Below, piece by piece: positions 1-5,824 of a stretch of 10,971 bases of DNA. Position 1 is the first letter of the stretch. Every line of letters begins with the position of its first letter. The position numbers and the translations under genes are program-made. The notes under the pieces are model-generated. The model saw only the letters and a list, made by a program, of their open reading frames with translations. It made no database searches and was not told the origin of the DNA. The stretch is from Patescibacteria group bacterium (GTDB lineage Bacteria > Patescibacteriota > Microgenomatia > PFEM01 > JAHIFH01), in contig JAHIFH010000044.1 in NCBI GenBank assembly GCA_018900995.1, forward strand, positions 1-10,971. The letters run 5' to 3'.

Positions 1-1
1 A

Positions 2-919
2 ACTTATCAAGTTCTTCTTGGTCTTCGTCAATATCCAGTAAAGTTAACTGCGATTGTTACCATGTCTGATTCAGGTGGGTCAAGTGGGCGGTTACGGCGG
101 GATTTAGGTATTTTGCCTCCGGGTGATGTTCGCCGGGCTCTAATGGCTCTTTCTGGCTTTAAGCTGAGAAAAAATACTATGAATCAGCTTTTTGATTTTA
201 GGTTCAATAATGGCGAGTTGGCAGGGCATTCCTTAGGTAATCTTCTTTTAGCTGCTCTAACCCAGATTATGGGTAGGGAAGATTTAGCTATTTCTGAGGC
301 AGCCAAAATTTTGGAAATTTCCGGTCAAGTTTTACCAGTGACTACTAATAATACAGATTTAATTGCTCGTTTAAAGGACGGGACAGTTATTAGAGGCGAG
401 AAAAACATTGATTTTCGAGAAATTAAGCCAAATGTTCCCATCAAAGAAGTTTATCTTTCTCCTAAAGGAAGAATATTTTTAGGGGCAAAGAAGGCTATTT
501 CCGAGGCAAATTTAATTGTTTTGGGACCAGGCGATTTATACACTTCCATTGTTCCAAACCTTTTGGTTAATGGAGTTTGTCAGGCGGTTGCTCGTTCAAA
601 AGCAAAAGTGATTTATATTTGTAACTTGATGACGAAGCGTGGAGAAACTGATAAATTTTCCGTAAGTGATTTTATTAGAGAAATAAAAAAATATTTAGGT
701 CCATCAGCTAACAAACTTGCCGTGGTCATTGTTAATACTAAACTAAGATTGCCGACTTCGGTTGCCAAATGGTACAAAAAGTATAAATCCGAGCCAGTTG
801 AATTTGACAAAGAGAATATTAAGGGATTGAAAATTATTACTGGTTCTTTTGCTACCTCAGGGAAATTCATCCGTCACGACCCCCAAAAACTCAGTCGGGT
901 AATGATGAAATTGGTGTGA
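2..919 (+). CDS. yvcK: YvcK/CofD-like gluconeogenesis factor, 5' end cut by window
   Basis: YvcK-family (CofD-like fold) protein, known in Bacillus as a UDP-sugar-binding factor for growth on gluconeogenic carbon and for cell-wall homeostasis. The first ATG is at 62, but the frame is open back to position 2 and the 20 extra codons read like family sequence (LTAIVT just before MSDSGGSSGRLR). The ATG at 62 is therefore internal, and roughly the first 10-15 residues, including the glycine-rich nucleotide-binding start, lie outside the window. Visible family hallmarks are DSGGSSGRLR, PPGDVRRALMAL, FNNGELAGHSLGNLLL, the LPVTTNN stretch, LGPGDLYTSI.PNLL and the TKRGETD segment. The end (RHDP.KL) is complete. 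The TGA stop is 13 nt before the next gene and appears to be reused as part of that gene's promoter. Family assignment is confident; the physiological role here is inferred. Confidence 0.93.
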   Translation, partial: TYQVLLGLRQYPVKLTAIVTMSDSGGSSGRLRRDLGILPPGDVRRALMALSGFKLRKNTMNQLFDFRFNNGELAGHSLGNLLLAALTQIMGREDLAISEAAKILEISGQVLPVTTNNTDLIARLKDGTVIRGEKNIDFREIKPNVPIKEVYLSPKGRIFLGAKKAISEANLIVLGPGDLYTSIVPNLLVNGVCQAVARSKAKVIYICNLMTKRGETDKFSVSDFIREIKKYLGPSANKLAVVIVNTKLRLPTSVAKWYKKYKSEPVEFDKENIKGLKIITGSFATSGKFIRHDPQKLSRVMMKLV

Positions 920-925
920 TACAAT
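917..925 (+). promoter_or_regulatory. Extended -10 promoter for the MYG1-like gene
   Basis: TGA (917-919, the yvcK stop) is followed directly by TACAAT (920-925), giving a TGn-TACAAT extended -10 that matches TATAAT at 5 of 6 positions. The start ATG (933) comes 7 nt later, so transcription would begin at or next to the start codon. There is no recognisable -35 and no Shine-Dalgarno sequence in the 13 nt gap. Predicted from sequence only. Confidence 0.5.
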
Positions 926-932
926 ATCTTCG

Positions 933-1772
933 ATGAAGAAGATTATTACTCATACTAATCCCGACTTAGATGCTGTTACTGCTGTTTGGTTAATTAAGCG
1001 GTTTTTACCTGGGTGGGAAGAAGCAGGAATTGATTTTTGTAAGTATCAGTCAACTTATGAGGGTAAACCGGTTGATTCTGACCCCAATGTTCTTCATGTT
1101 GATATTGGGGAAGGGAAATTAGACCACCATCAGTTAGAGGAAATTACTTCCGCTTCTAAACTTTGTTTTGATTACATTAAACAGCAAAGAAAAGGACAGC
1201 CTTTAAAAGAGCTGGATGAAAAAGCCCTAGTTCAAATAATTGAAGTGGTAAAGGAAGTGGATAATGCCCGGGATTTAAGTTGGCCAGAAGTTGACGCGGC
1301 GCGCAATAATTTTTATCTTCATGTTTTAATTGCCGGGATTAGAGGAATGGCGGGGAGTGATGAGGAGGCGATGAATTTTGGCTTAAAAGGAATGGATGCT
1401 GTTTTTCATCAAGTTAAAAAAAGCATTGATGCTCAAAAAGAATTAAAAAAAGGGGTTAAATTCGAAAGCCAATGGGGGAAAGCGATTGCCATTGAAACAG
1501 GCAATGACAATGTTTTGTGGGAGGGAGAAAAGAAAGGTTATTGTTTAGTGATTAGAAAAGACCCAGAAACAGGCGGAGTAAGGATTTACGCTCGTTATGA
1601 TACTGAAGTTGATTTGACAAAAGCGCATGATAAATTCAAGGAAATGGACCCAAATTCAGAGTGGTATCTGCATCAGTCAAAGAAATTGCTACTTAATATG
1701 GCAAGCGGGAAAAAGATGAAACCAACAAAGTTGAGTTTAGAAGAGATTATGAAAATTTTAGAGGGAAAATAG
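933..1772 (+). CDS. DHH/MYG1-like metal-dependent phosphoesterase
   Basis: A 279-aa cytoplasmic protein with the metal-site motifs of DHH-type phosphoesterases, arranged as in the MYG1 (UPF0160) exonuclease family. Motif I is THTNPDLDA (residues 6-14; H7, D11, D13), motif II is VDIGEGKLDHHQ (56-67; D57, D64, H65, H66), and motif III is EVDNARD (108-114; D110). The C-terminal half (GGVRIYARYD, then a lysine-rich tail) resembles the MYG1 C-terminal region more than the DHHA1 domain of NrnA or RecJ. Substrate is unknown; MYG1 relatives act as 3'-5' RNA exonucleases, so RNA or nucleotide turnover is a reasonable inference. It sits 13 nt after yvcK with its own predicted leaderless promoter. Alternative reading: a CPR-specific DHH-superfamily subgroup. 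The superfamily call is good, the exact family less certain. Confidence 0.7.
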   Translation: MKKIITHTNPDLDAVTAVWLIKRFLPGWEEAGIDFCKYQSTYEGKPVDSDPNVLHVDIGEGKLDHHQLEEITSASKLCFDYIKQQRKGQPLKELDEKALVQIIEVVKEVDNARDLSWPEVDAARNNFYLHVLIAGIRGMAGSDEEAMNFGLKGMDAVFHQVKKSIDAQKELKKGVKFESQWGKAIAIETGNDNVLWEGEKKGYCLVIRKDPETGGVRIYARYDTEVDLTKAHDKFKEMDPNSEWYLHQSKKLLLNMASGKKMKPTKLSLEEIMKILEGK

Positions 1773-1779
1773 CTGTTTA

Positions 1780-1827
1780 CCGGATCGTCAATTCCTAACG
1801 ATCCGGGATCGTAGGCACGAAAGCGTG
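1780..1827 (+). promoter_or_regulatory. Structured leader with competing hairpins over the HIT gene start
   Basis: A perfect 9-bp stem (CCGGATCGT 1780-1788 with ACGATCCGG 1798-1806, 9-nt loop) lies between the MYG1-like gene and the HIT gene. The same ACGATC arm (1798-1803) can pair instead with GATCGT at 1807-1812 around a 3-nt CGG loop, so the two hairpins exclude each other. A third small stem, CACG (1816-1819) with CGTG (1824-1827) around AAAG, contains the GTG start codon at 1825. No T-run follows the first stem, so it is not a standard intrinsic terminator. Pairing is seen directly; a regulatory role is inferred. Confidence 0.5.
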
Positions 1828-2202
1828 AAAGATTGTATTTTTTGTAAGTATGCTAAAGGAGAAAATCCACCAAGCTTTGTCTATCAAGACAAGGGTTTTA
1901 TTGCTTTTAATGATATTAATCCTTTGGCTCCTGTTCATATTCTGATTGTTCCCAGAAAACATATTAAAGGTATTCAATTTGTTGAAAAAAAAGACCAGGC
2001 AATTTTGGGAAAAATGTTTTTGGTTGCCCGCAAGATTGCTGAGCGAGGAAATTTAAAGGGTTATAAATTATTCTTTAATTGTGGTAAACTAGGAGGGCAA
2101 GGCATATTTCATCTACATCTTCATTTAGTCGGTGGCTGGAAAAATCGTAAAGAATTCCACAGGCTGATTGAGGGGAGACTTGGGAAGGGAGGTGTTTTAT
2201 GA
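1825..2202 (+). CDS. HIT-family nucleotide hydrolase (HINT-like)
   Basis: Histidine-triad protein of 125 aa, close to the usual length for HINT-type nucleoside phosphoramidase/AMP-lysine hydrolases. The triad is FHLHLHLVGG (His 96, 98 and 100, with His 98 the expected nucleophile), preceded by NCGKLGGQGIFH, the standard active-site approach. The N-terminus carries the CIFCK zinc motif (C4, C7), and PVHILIVPRKH (36-46) is the conserved second strand with H38 and H46. GTG at 1825 is chosen as start because the protein then begins MKDCIFC, as relatives do, and no ATG is available nearby. The start codon lies in a small hairpin and has only a weak ribosome site (GTAGG near 1811). The 3' end contains the Shine-Dalgarno of rpsU, and its stop lies 1 nt before the rpsU start, so the two are probably co-translated. 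Confidence 0.92.
   Translation: MKDCIFCKYAKGENPPSFVYQDKGFIAFNDINPLAPVHILIVPRKHIKGIQFVEKKDQAILGKMFLVARKIAERGNLKGYKLFFNCGKLGGQGIFHLHLHLVGGWKNRKEFHRLIEGRLGKGGVL
2187..2194 (+). promoter_or_regulatory. Strong Shine-Dalgarno for rpsU
   Basis: GGGAGGTG inside the 3' end of the HIT gene is complementary to the anti-Shine-Dalgarno and ends 9 nt before GTG at 2204. It decides the rpsU start: the upstream in-frame codon at 2168 precedes this site and cannot use it, and the ATG at 2199 is out of frame. Confidence 0.8.
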
Positions 2203-2203
2203 A

Positions 2204-2386
2204 GTGGCGACAATTGTTCGTAAAAAACCAGGGGAGTCTGATGATAAGCTTATTGCTAAATTTCGGAAGAAAGTTCAAGTTGAACAGCTCTTGACGGAAA
2301 TTAAGGAAAGAGAGTTCTATAAAAAACCATCGGTCAAGAAAAAGGAGAGATTAGCTGAGGCAAGAAGAAGAAAAAAAAGAGGTTGA
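2204..2386 (+). CDS. rpsU: 30S ribosomal protein S21, GTG start
   Basis: Small-subunit protein bS21, 60 aa and highly basic, starting MATIVRKKPGES as in family members. It continues with a short helical lysine-rich body and ends in an arginine/lysine tail (ARRRKKRG), the usual S21 pattern that contacts the 3' end of 16S rRNA near the anti-Shine-Dalgarno. A longer frame opens at 2168, but its first 12 residues are not S21-like and overlap the HIT gene. GTG 2204 has the strong Shine-Dalgarno at 2187-2194. It lies in a HIT, rpsU, yqeY run, an order also seen in Firmicutes, and its TGA overlaps the yqeY ATG by one base (TGATG), which suggests translational coupling. Confidence 0.92.
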   Translation: MATIVRKKPGESDDKLIAKFRKKVQVEQLLTEIKEREFYKKPSVKKKERLAEARRRKKRG

Positions 2387-2829
2387 TGAAGAAAGACAAG
2401 ATTCAATCAGACTTAAATCAGGCTCTAAAAGATAAAAAGGAAGTAGAGGTTTCGACTCTGCGTTTGCTTTTATCGGAGATCCATAACCAAGAAATTGCTA
2501 AACAAGCGGAATTAACTGAAGAAGATTTCATCGAGGTTGTTCAAAAAGAAATTAAAAAAAGAAAGGAAGCAATTGAGGCTTACCAAAAAGGAAAGCGGGA
2601 TGATTTAGTCGCCAAAGAAAAGGAGGAATTGAAGATTCTGAACAAATATCTCCCTCAACAAATGTCTTCACAAGAACTGGAAGCAAGTATTCAGTCAGTT
2701 ATAAAAGAAATAGATGCTAGTAGCATGTCCGACTTTGGCAGGGTCATGGGAGCGGTGATGGCGAAGGTTAGAGGCAGGGTTGATGGCAAAGCGGTGAGTG
2801 AGTCAGTCAAAAAAGCCTTGGGTGATTGA
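2386..2829 (+). CDS. yqeY: YqeY / GatB-C-terminal-like domain protein
   Basis: A 147-aa GatB/YqeY-domain protein, the expected length for a stand-alone YqeY. Recognisable segments are the N-terminal VSTLRLLLSEI (tRNA-binding-type helix), the charged FIEVVQKEIKKRKEAIEAY block, LNKYLPQQMS, and the C-terminal DFGRVMGAVMAKVRGRVDG signature. The domain is homologous to the tRNA-contacting tail of the GatB amidotransferase subunit; the free-standing protein has no firmly established function. A TTG at 2383 is also in frame, but ATG 2386 is preferred. It overlaps the rpsU stop and has an AGAGG-type site 3 nt upstream. Its conserved linkage with rpsU points to a translation-associated role. Confidence 0.92.
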   Translation: MKKDKIQSDLNQALKDKKEVEVSTLRLLLSEIHNQEIAKQAELTEEDFIEVVQKEIKKRKEAIEAYQKGKRDDLVAKEKEELKILNKYLPQQMSSQELEASIQSVIKEIDASSMSDFGRVMGAVMAKVRGRVDGKAVSESVKKALGD

Positions 2830-2854
2830 TACACTCTGATATATTTATTAATAG

Positions 2855-2884
2855 TTGACAGCTTCGAATGATTTCCGTTTTAAT
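2855..2884 (+). promoter_or_regulatory. Possible promoter at the 5' end of the ybeY-like gene
   Basis: TTGACA (2855-2860) is a perfect -35, followed 18 nt later by TTTAAT (2879-2884, 5 of 6 against TATAAT). Transcription would start near 2891, inside the ybeY-like frame and downstream of its ATG (2868). It could therefore feed dnaX but would not give full-length YbeY. AT-rich DNA yields such matches by chance. Confidence 0.3.
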
Positions 2885-3281
2885 AAAGCCAACGAATCGT
2901 TCTCCTGCTCAGAATAAAAGAGCTTGTCAGATTATAGAGTCATTTCTTAAGAAGCAAAAGATAGATAATGTTGAGGTGAGCCTGAGATTTGTGAATAGCC
3001 AGGGGATGAGAGAGCTGAATCGGCAATATCGAGGAATTGATAAACCAACAACAGTCTTGACTTTTTCTCAGCAGGAGACAAAAGAAGGGCGGGCTTTTCC
3101 AAAGCCTCCAAGAAAATTGATAAGTTTAGGCGATCTGGTTATTTGTTTGGCAGAAATACAAAAACAAAGCCAGTCTCTTGAACCATTATTAATACATGGA
3201 CTAAAAAATTTAATAAAAGTCAATGAACGACAATCGGGTTTATTATCTCAAATATCGACCCCAAAAAATCTCCGAACTTGA
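2868..3281 (+). CDS. ybeY: Degenerate YbeY-like endoribonuclease, catalytic motif eroded
   Basis: Residues 1-110 read as YbeY (UPF0054), the metal-dependent RNase of 16S rRNA 3' maturation and ribosome quality control: RFVNSQGMRELNRQYRGID, KPTTVLTF and SLGDLVI all align with the family. The zinc motif, normally HGxLHLxGYDH, is here HGLKNLIKVNE. Only the first histidine remains; the second has become Asn, the Asp Asn and the third His Glu. The usual TDVLSF is also TTVLTF. The last ~20 residues overlap the dnaX start by 59 nt in another frame and do not resemble a YbeY tail. No other frame restores the motif. Either the gene is decaying, with its C-terminus replaced by dnaX, or it is a non-catalytic paralogue. 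No Shine-Dalgarno is visible. Homology is confident, activity doubtful. Confidence 0.7.
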   Translation: MISVLIKPTNRSPAQNKRACQIIESFLKKQKIDNVEVSLRFVNSQGMRELNRQYRGIDKPTTVLTFSQQETKEGRAFPKPPRKLISLGDLVICLAEIQKQSQSLEPLLIHGLKNLIKVNERQSGLLSQISTPKNLRT

Positions 3282-4695
3282 TTTAACCGCTGTCCGTGAA
3301 AGTTTAGAGAAAGTTCTTAAATCCAAAAAAGTTCCTCATGCCCTTCTTTTTACTGGACCAAGAGGAACCGGAAAAACTTCGGCGGCAAGAATTTTTGCCA
3401 AAGCGATTAATTGTCAAACTAAAAGAAGAACCTACGAACCTTGTAACCGCTGTGGAATTTGCCAAGCGATTACTGATGGCAGTGCCATTGATTTGCTCGA
3501 GATTGATGCCGCTTCAACTCGGGGAATAGATGATATTCGAGACCTCCGTGACAAAATCAAACTGGCGCCAGCCGAATGTAAGTATAAGGTTTATATTATT
3601 GATGAAGTCCACATGCTCACCAAAGAAGCTTTCAATGCCTTGTTAAAAACTCTCGAAGAACCTCCGGAACACGCCATTTTTATTCTTTGTACCACTGTCC
3701 CAGAAAAACTGCCGGATACCATTGTTTCTCGTTGTTTGCGAATGAACTTTAAAAAAGCTAGTACGGATGAAGTATTGAGGTCATTAAAAAGAGTGGTCCA
3801 GGGAGAAAAATTGAAAGTAGAAAAGGGTGTTTTGGAAGAAATTGCCCAGTCAGCCGATGGCAGTTTTCGCGATGCTCAAAAGATTCTTGACCAAATGGCA
3901 ATGGTGAAAAAGAAAATTGGCTTGAAAGAAACAAAGGAACTTTTAGGCAGAATCGAAGCCACCGCGCCAGGGAAATTATTACAATTATTGGCTGATAGAA
4001 GCCTGAAAAGCGCTTTATTGGAAATTGACCGAATTGTTTCTTTAGGAGCAGATTTATCTCAATATTGTCAAGATATTTTAGACAGATTGCGGCTGGGGTT
4101 ATTGTCTAAAGCTGGTTTAACAGAAATAAGCTCGCCAGAAGAGGTAGCTAAATTTAGCGTTCCCGAATTAACGGATTTAATCCGCCTTTTCTCCCAAGCA
4201 GCCAACGATTTGAAAACCAATCCCATTCCCCAATTGCCTTTGGAGTTGGCGGTGGTTGAATGGCTCGGAGAAGAGAAATCCAAAGAGCCCGAGAAAAGTG
4301 AAAAGAAAGAAGTAAAGGAAAATCCGCCTGCCACAGCAGGGAGGACAAGTCAACAAGATAGCACCTTATTCAAAGAAATTAAAAAGCGTTGGCAAGAAGT
4401 TTTGGCGGGAGTACGACCCCTTAACCACTCTGTTGAAGCTTTGTTAAGAGCGACCCGTCCCGTTGAAATTCAGAATGGTGTTTTGGTCCTCGAAGTTTTC
4501 TATGAGTTTCATAAGGAGAGATTGGAAACTGATAAATGTCGGTTAGTAGTTGAAGAAGTAGCCAGCGAAGTCATCAATAAACCTCTTAAACTGCGCTGCA
4601 TTTTAGGACAAAGAGAAAAAGTGTCGAGTGAAGAAAAGAGTGAGCCAGACGCTATCGAAATGGCTGAGGAAATTTTTGGCACTCGGTCTAATTGA
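3223..4695 (+). CDS. dnaX: DNA polymerase III tau/gamma clamp-loader subunit
   Basis: A 490-aa AAA+ ATPase that loads the sliding clamp and organises the replicative polymerase. Seen in order: YLKYRP (8-13), Walker A GPRGTGKTS (45-53), the zinc module C64/C74/C77/C80, Walker B YIIDEVHML (124-132), LLKTLEEPP (140-148), and the sensor/arginine-finger SRC (169-171). Domain II with SADGSFRDAQ and domain III with SLGADLSQY follow. A charged linker (about 350-385, Glu/Lys-rich with a short PPATAGR insert) leads to a C-terminal tau-like domain (KRWQEVL, ending near 455). ATG 3223 gives the usual short N-terminus and lies inside the ybeY-like frame. Start-site support is limited to TTTAAT 8 nt upstream, with no Shine-Dalgarno. 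The dnaX, ybaB, recR order is classic. Confidence 0.95.
   Translation: MNDNRVYYLKYRPQKISELDLTAVRESLEKVLKSKKVPHALLFTGPRGTGKTSAARIFAKAINCQTKRRTYEPCNRCGICQAITDGSAIDLLEIDAASTRGIDDIRDLRDKIKLAPAECKYKVYIIDEVHMLTKEAFNALLKTLEEPPEHAIFILCTTVPEKLPDTIVSRCLRMNFKKASTDEVLRSLKRVVQGEKLKVEKGVLEEIAQSADGSFRDAQKILDQMAMVKKKIGLKETKELLGRIEATAPGKLLQLLADRSLKSALLEIDRIVSLGADLSQYCQDILDRLRLGLLSKAGLTEISSPEEVAKFSVPELTDLIRLFSQAANDLKTNPIPQLPLELAVVEWLGEEKSKEPEKSEKKEVKENPPATAGRTSQQDSTLFKEIKKRWQEVLAGVRPLNHSVEALLRATRPVEIQNGVLVLEVFYEFHKERLETDKCRLVVEEVASEVINKPLKLRCILGQREKVSSEEKSEPDAIEMAEEIFGTRSN
4327..4340. repeat. GC-rich palindrome in the dnaX linker
   Basis: CCTGC-CACA-GCAGG is a perfect 5-bp inverted repeat in the disordered linker of dnaX, flanked by further C/G-rich bases (CCG before, GAGG after) in otherwise A-rich DNA. 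It encodes Pro-Pro-Ala-Thr-Ala-Gly. It may be a small dispersed palindromic element tolerated in a linker, or simply a local hairpin; no second copy occurs in the window. Confidence 0.35.
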
Positions 4696-4720
4696 CAAAA
4701 GCTACTTCTTTCGTTATCCT
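4692..4720 (+). promoter_or_regulatory. Promoter for ybaB (leaderless geometry)
   Basis: TTGACA (4692-4697, overlapping the dnaX stop) is a perfect -35. It is separated by 17 nt from TATCCT (4715-4720), a moderate -10. The ATG at 4728 follows 7 nt later, so the transcript would start at the start codon. No Shine-Dalgarno exists between dnaX and this ATG, which fits leaderless translation. Confidence 0.5.
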
Positions 4721-4727
4721 TTTCTCA

Positions 4728-5012
4728 ATGGCAATCACTGATAAATTTCAACAATTAAGGGACTTGAAAAAAATGCGCGACCAGGCAATGGCGATTCAGC
4801 GGGAATTGGCAGCTGAAGAAGTGGTGGTTGAAGAACAGGGAGTGAAAGTGGTGATGACCGGTGACCAGAAAATTAAAAACTTGGAAGTCGATGGCGAAAA
4901 TCAAAATCGATTAATTGAGGTTTTAAACAAAGCAATTAAAAAATCCCAGGAAATCGCCGCTAAGAAGCTTCAAGAAATGAGCGGGGGACTTTCGGGACTT
5001 TTGGGGAAATAG
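4728..5012 (+). CDS. ybaB: YbaB/EbfC nucleoid-associated protein
   Basis: A 94-aa YbaB/EbfC-family DNA-binding protein, near normal length. The N-terminal half is an amphipathic helix (KFQQLRDLKKMRDQAMAIQ) that forms the dimer's tweezer arms. Residues GVKVVMTGDQKIKNLEVDG form the central beta-sheet (family pattern V.VT..G...I..I.ID), followed by a C-terminal helix and a Gly-rich tail. The frame opens at TTG 4692, but those 12 extra residues are hydrophobic and unlike the family, so ATG 4728 is the start; a predicted promoter also occupies the extra segment. Between dnaX and recR it is in its conserved context, suggesting a role linked to replication or recombination. Confidence 0.9.
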   Translation: MAITDKFQQLRDLKKMRDQAMAIQRELAAEEVVVEEQGVKVVMTGDQKIKNLEVDGENQNRLIEVLNKAIKKSQEIAAKKLQEMSGGLSGLLGK

Positions 5013-5017
5013 ATTTG

Positions 5018-5026
5018 TGGTAAAAT
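5018..5026 (+). promoter_or_regulatory. Extended -10 promoter for recR
   Basis: TGG (5018-5020) followed by TAAAAT (5021-5026) is a TGn extended -10 matching 5 of 6 positions. ATG 5034 follows after 7 nt. No good -35 is visible (TTTTGG at about 16 nt is poor) and there is no Shine-Dalgarno sequence. Confidence 0.5.
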
Positions 5027-5033
5027 CTTCTTA

Positions 5034-5630
5034 ATGAGACTTCCTACACCAGTTCGGAAATTGATTGAGTCATTTGAAAAACTACCAGGGATTGGGCCCA
5101 AAACCGCCCAGCGATTGACTTTTTACTTGCTTCATGTACCTCAAAAACAACTTGATGAATTTGCCGAAGCGCTTGGCACACTTAAAAAAAATACAGTTTT
5201 ATGTTCAATTTGTTTTAATGTTTCGGAAAAAGACCCTTGTCCGATTTGCTCCAATCAGAGTCGGGATAAATCTATTATTTGTGTGGTTGAACAACCTCTA
5301 GATGTTTTGGCTTTAGAAAAAACAGGAGAATATAAAGGCGTTTATCATGTTTTTCATGGAGCGATTTCGCCTCTAAGTAATATTGGTCCGGATGAGCTTC
5401 ATATTCGGGAGTTATTGCCAAGGTTGAAAAATGGCGAAGTGGAAGAAGTGATTTTGGCTACTAATCCTAATATGGAAGGTGAGGCGACAGCCATGTATGT
5501 TGCTAAGTTGATAAAGCCTTTAGGAATTAAAGTTACCCGCTTGGCCCACGGACTTCCGGTTGGAGCAGATTTAGAATATGCCGACGAGGTAACTCTCTCG
5601 CGGGCGATTGAAGGAAGAAGGAAATATTAA
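5034..5630 (+). CDS. recR: Recombination mediator RecR
   Basis: A 198-aa RecR, full family length (about 200). RecR with RecO/RecF loads RecA on gapped DNA. Visible parts are the N-terminal helix-hairpin-helix [11 protein letters not shown] (17-27), the four-cysteine zinc finger C57-x2-C60...C69-x2-C72, and the Toprim domain beginning [15 protein letters not shown]. The Toprim continues with FHGAISPL, the acidic [12 protein letters not shown], and the C-terminal Walker-like [16 protein letters not shown]. All key residues are present. It starts at ATG 5034, 21 nt after ybaB, behind an extended -10. The next gene to the right is on the opposite strand, with stop codons only 9 nt apart. Confidence 0.95.
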   Translation: MRLPTPVRKLIESFEKLPGIGPKTAQRLTFYLLHVPQKQLDEFAEALGTLKKNTVLCSICFNVSEKDPCPICSNQSRDKSIICVVEQPLDVLALEKTGEYKGVYHVFHGAISPLSNIGPDELHIRELLPRLKNGEVEEVILATNPNMEGEATAMYVAKLIKPLGIKVTRLAHGLPVGADLEYADEVTLSRAIEGRRKY

Positions 5631-5639
5631 GTAAAGTCT

Positions 5640-5819
5640 TTATGCTCTTTTCTCTGGAGGCTCTCCCCAGCGAGGGGGCATAAAAAGATTTTCAGATGCC
5701 CTTTCTAACTCACCAGAAGAGAATGCTCCTACCTTGAAATAAGTCGACACAGGACTAGTTTGTCTTTTTTTCTCAAGGGGTTTTTCTATTTTTTCTTCTT
5801 GTCCCTCGTCTACAGCCAT
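5640..5819 (-). CDS. Small 59-aa hypothetical protein
   Basis: A minus-strand frame of 59 codons running from ATG at 5819 to TAA at 5642-5640. The product begins MAVDEGQEEK, continues with a Lys/Glu-rich stretch (EKPLEKKRQ), then a mixed segment (STYFKVGAFSSGELERASENLF), and ends MPPRWGEPPEKRA. It has no transmembrane segment, signal peptide or cysteine, and I recognise no family. Support for its being real is an AAAGGAG ribosome site 5 nt before the ATG, a plausible upstream promoter (TTGACA, 18 nt, TAGGCT), and almost exact filling of the gap between recR and the divergent promoter. It converges on recR. Its C-terminal PPRWGEPPE resembles LPRGWGEE in the divergently transcribed neighbour at 5913, which may be chance. 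A real small gene is likely; its function is unknown. Confidence 0.65.
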   Translation of the reverse strand: MAVDEGQEEKIEKPLEKKRQTSPVSTYFKVGAFSSGELERASENLFMPPRWGEPPEKRA

Positions 5820-5824
5820 ATCTT

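Noticed and set aside
2168..2203. Longer rpsU starting at 2168
   Set aside because: The added 12 residues are not S21-like, and the strong Shine-Dalgarno at 2187-2194 serves GTG 2204.
3338..3529. 63-codon plus-strand frame inside dnaX
   Set aside because: It lies wholly within the conserved ATPase domain in another frame, has no ribosome site, and its sequence resembles no protein; it is a shadow.
4068..4348. Two minus-strand frames of 64-88 codons opposite the dnaX linker
   Set aside because: Ser/Phe-rich antisense of a Glu/Lys-rich linker, a typical shadow, with no promoter or ribosome site.
4378..4386. Canonical dnaX slippery heptamer (ATTAAAAAG)
   Set aside because: The in-frame context is ATT AAA AAG; the base before AAA is T, so -1 re-pairing in the P site fails, and no hairpin follows at the right distance.
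5639..5684. Bidirectional terminator from TTTATGC/GCATAAA with an inner CTGG/CCAG stem
   Set aside because: No T-run follows on either strand, and the long interrupted stem overlaps the coding end of the 59-aa gene.
5746..5771. Intrinsic terminator for recR (GACA/TGTC stem followed by seven T)
   Set aside because: The stem has only four pairs around an 11-nt loop and lies inside the small antisense gene; too weak to claim.
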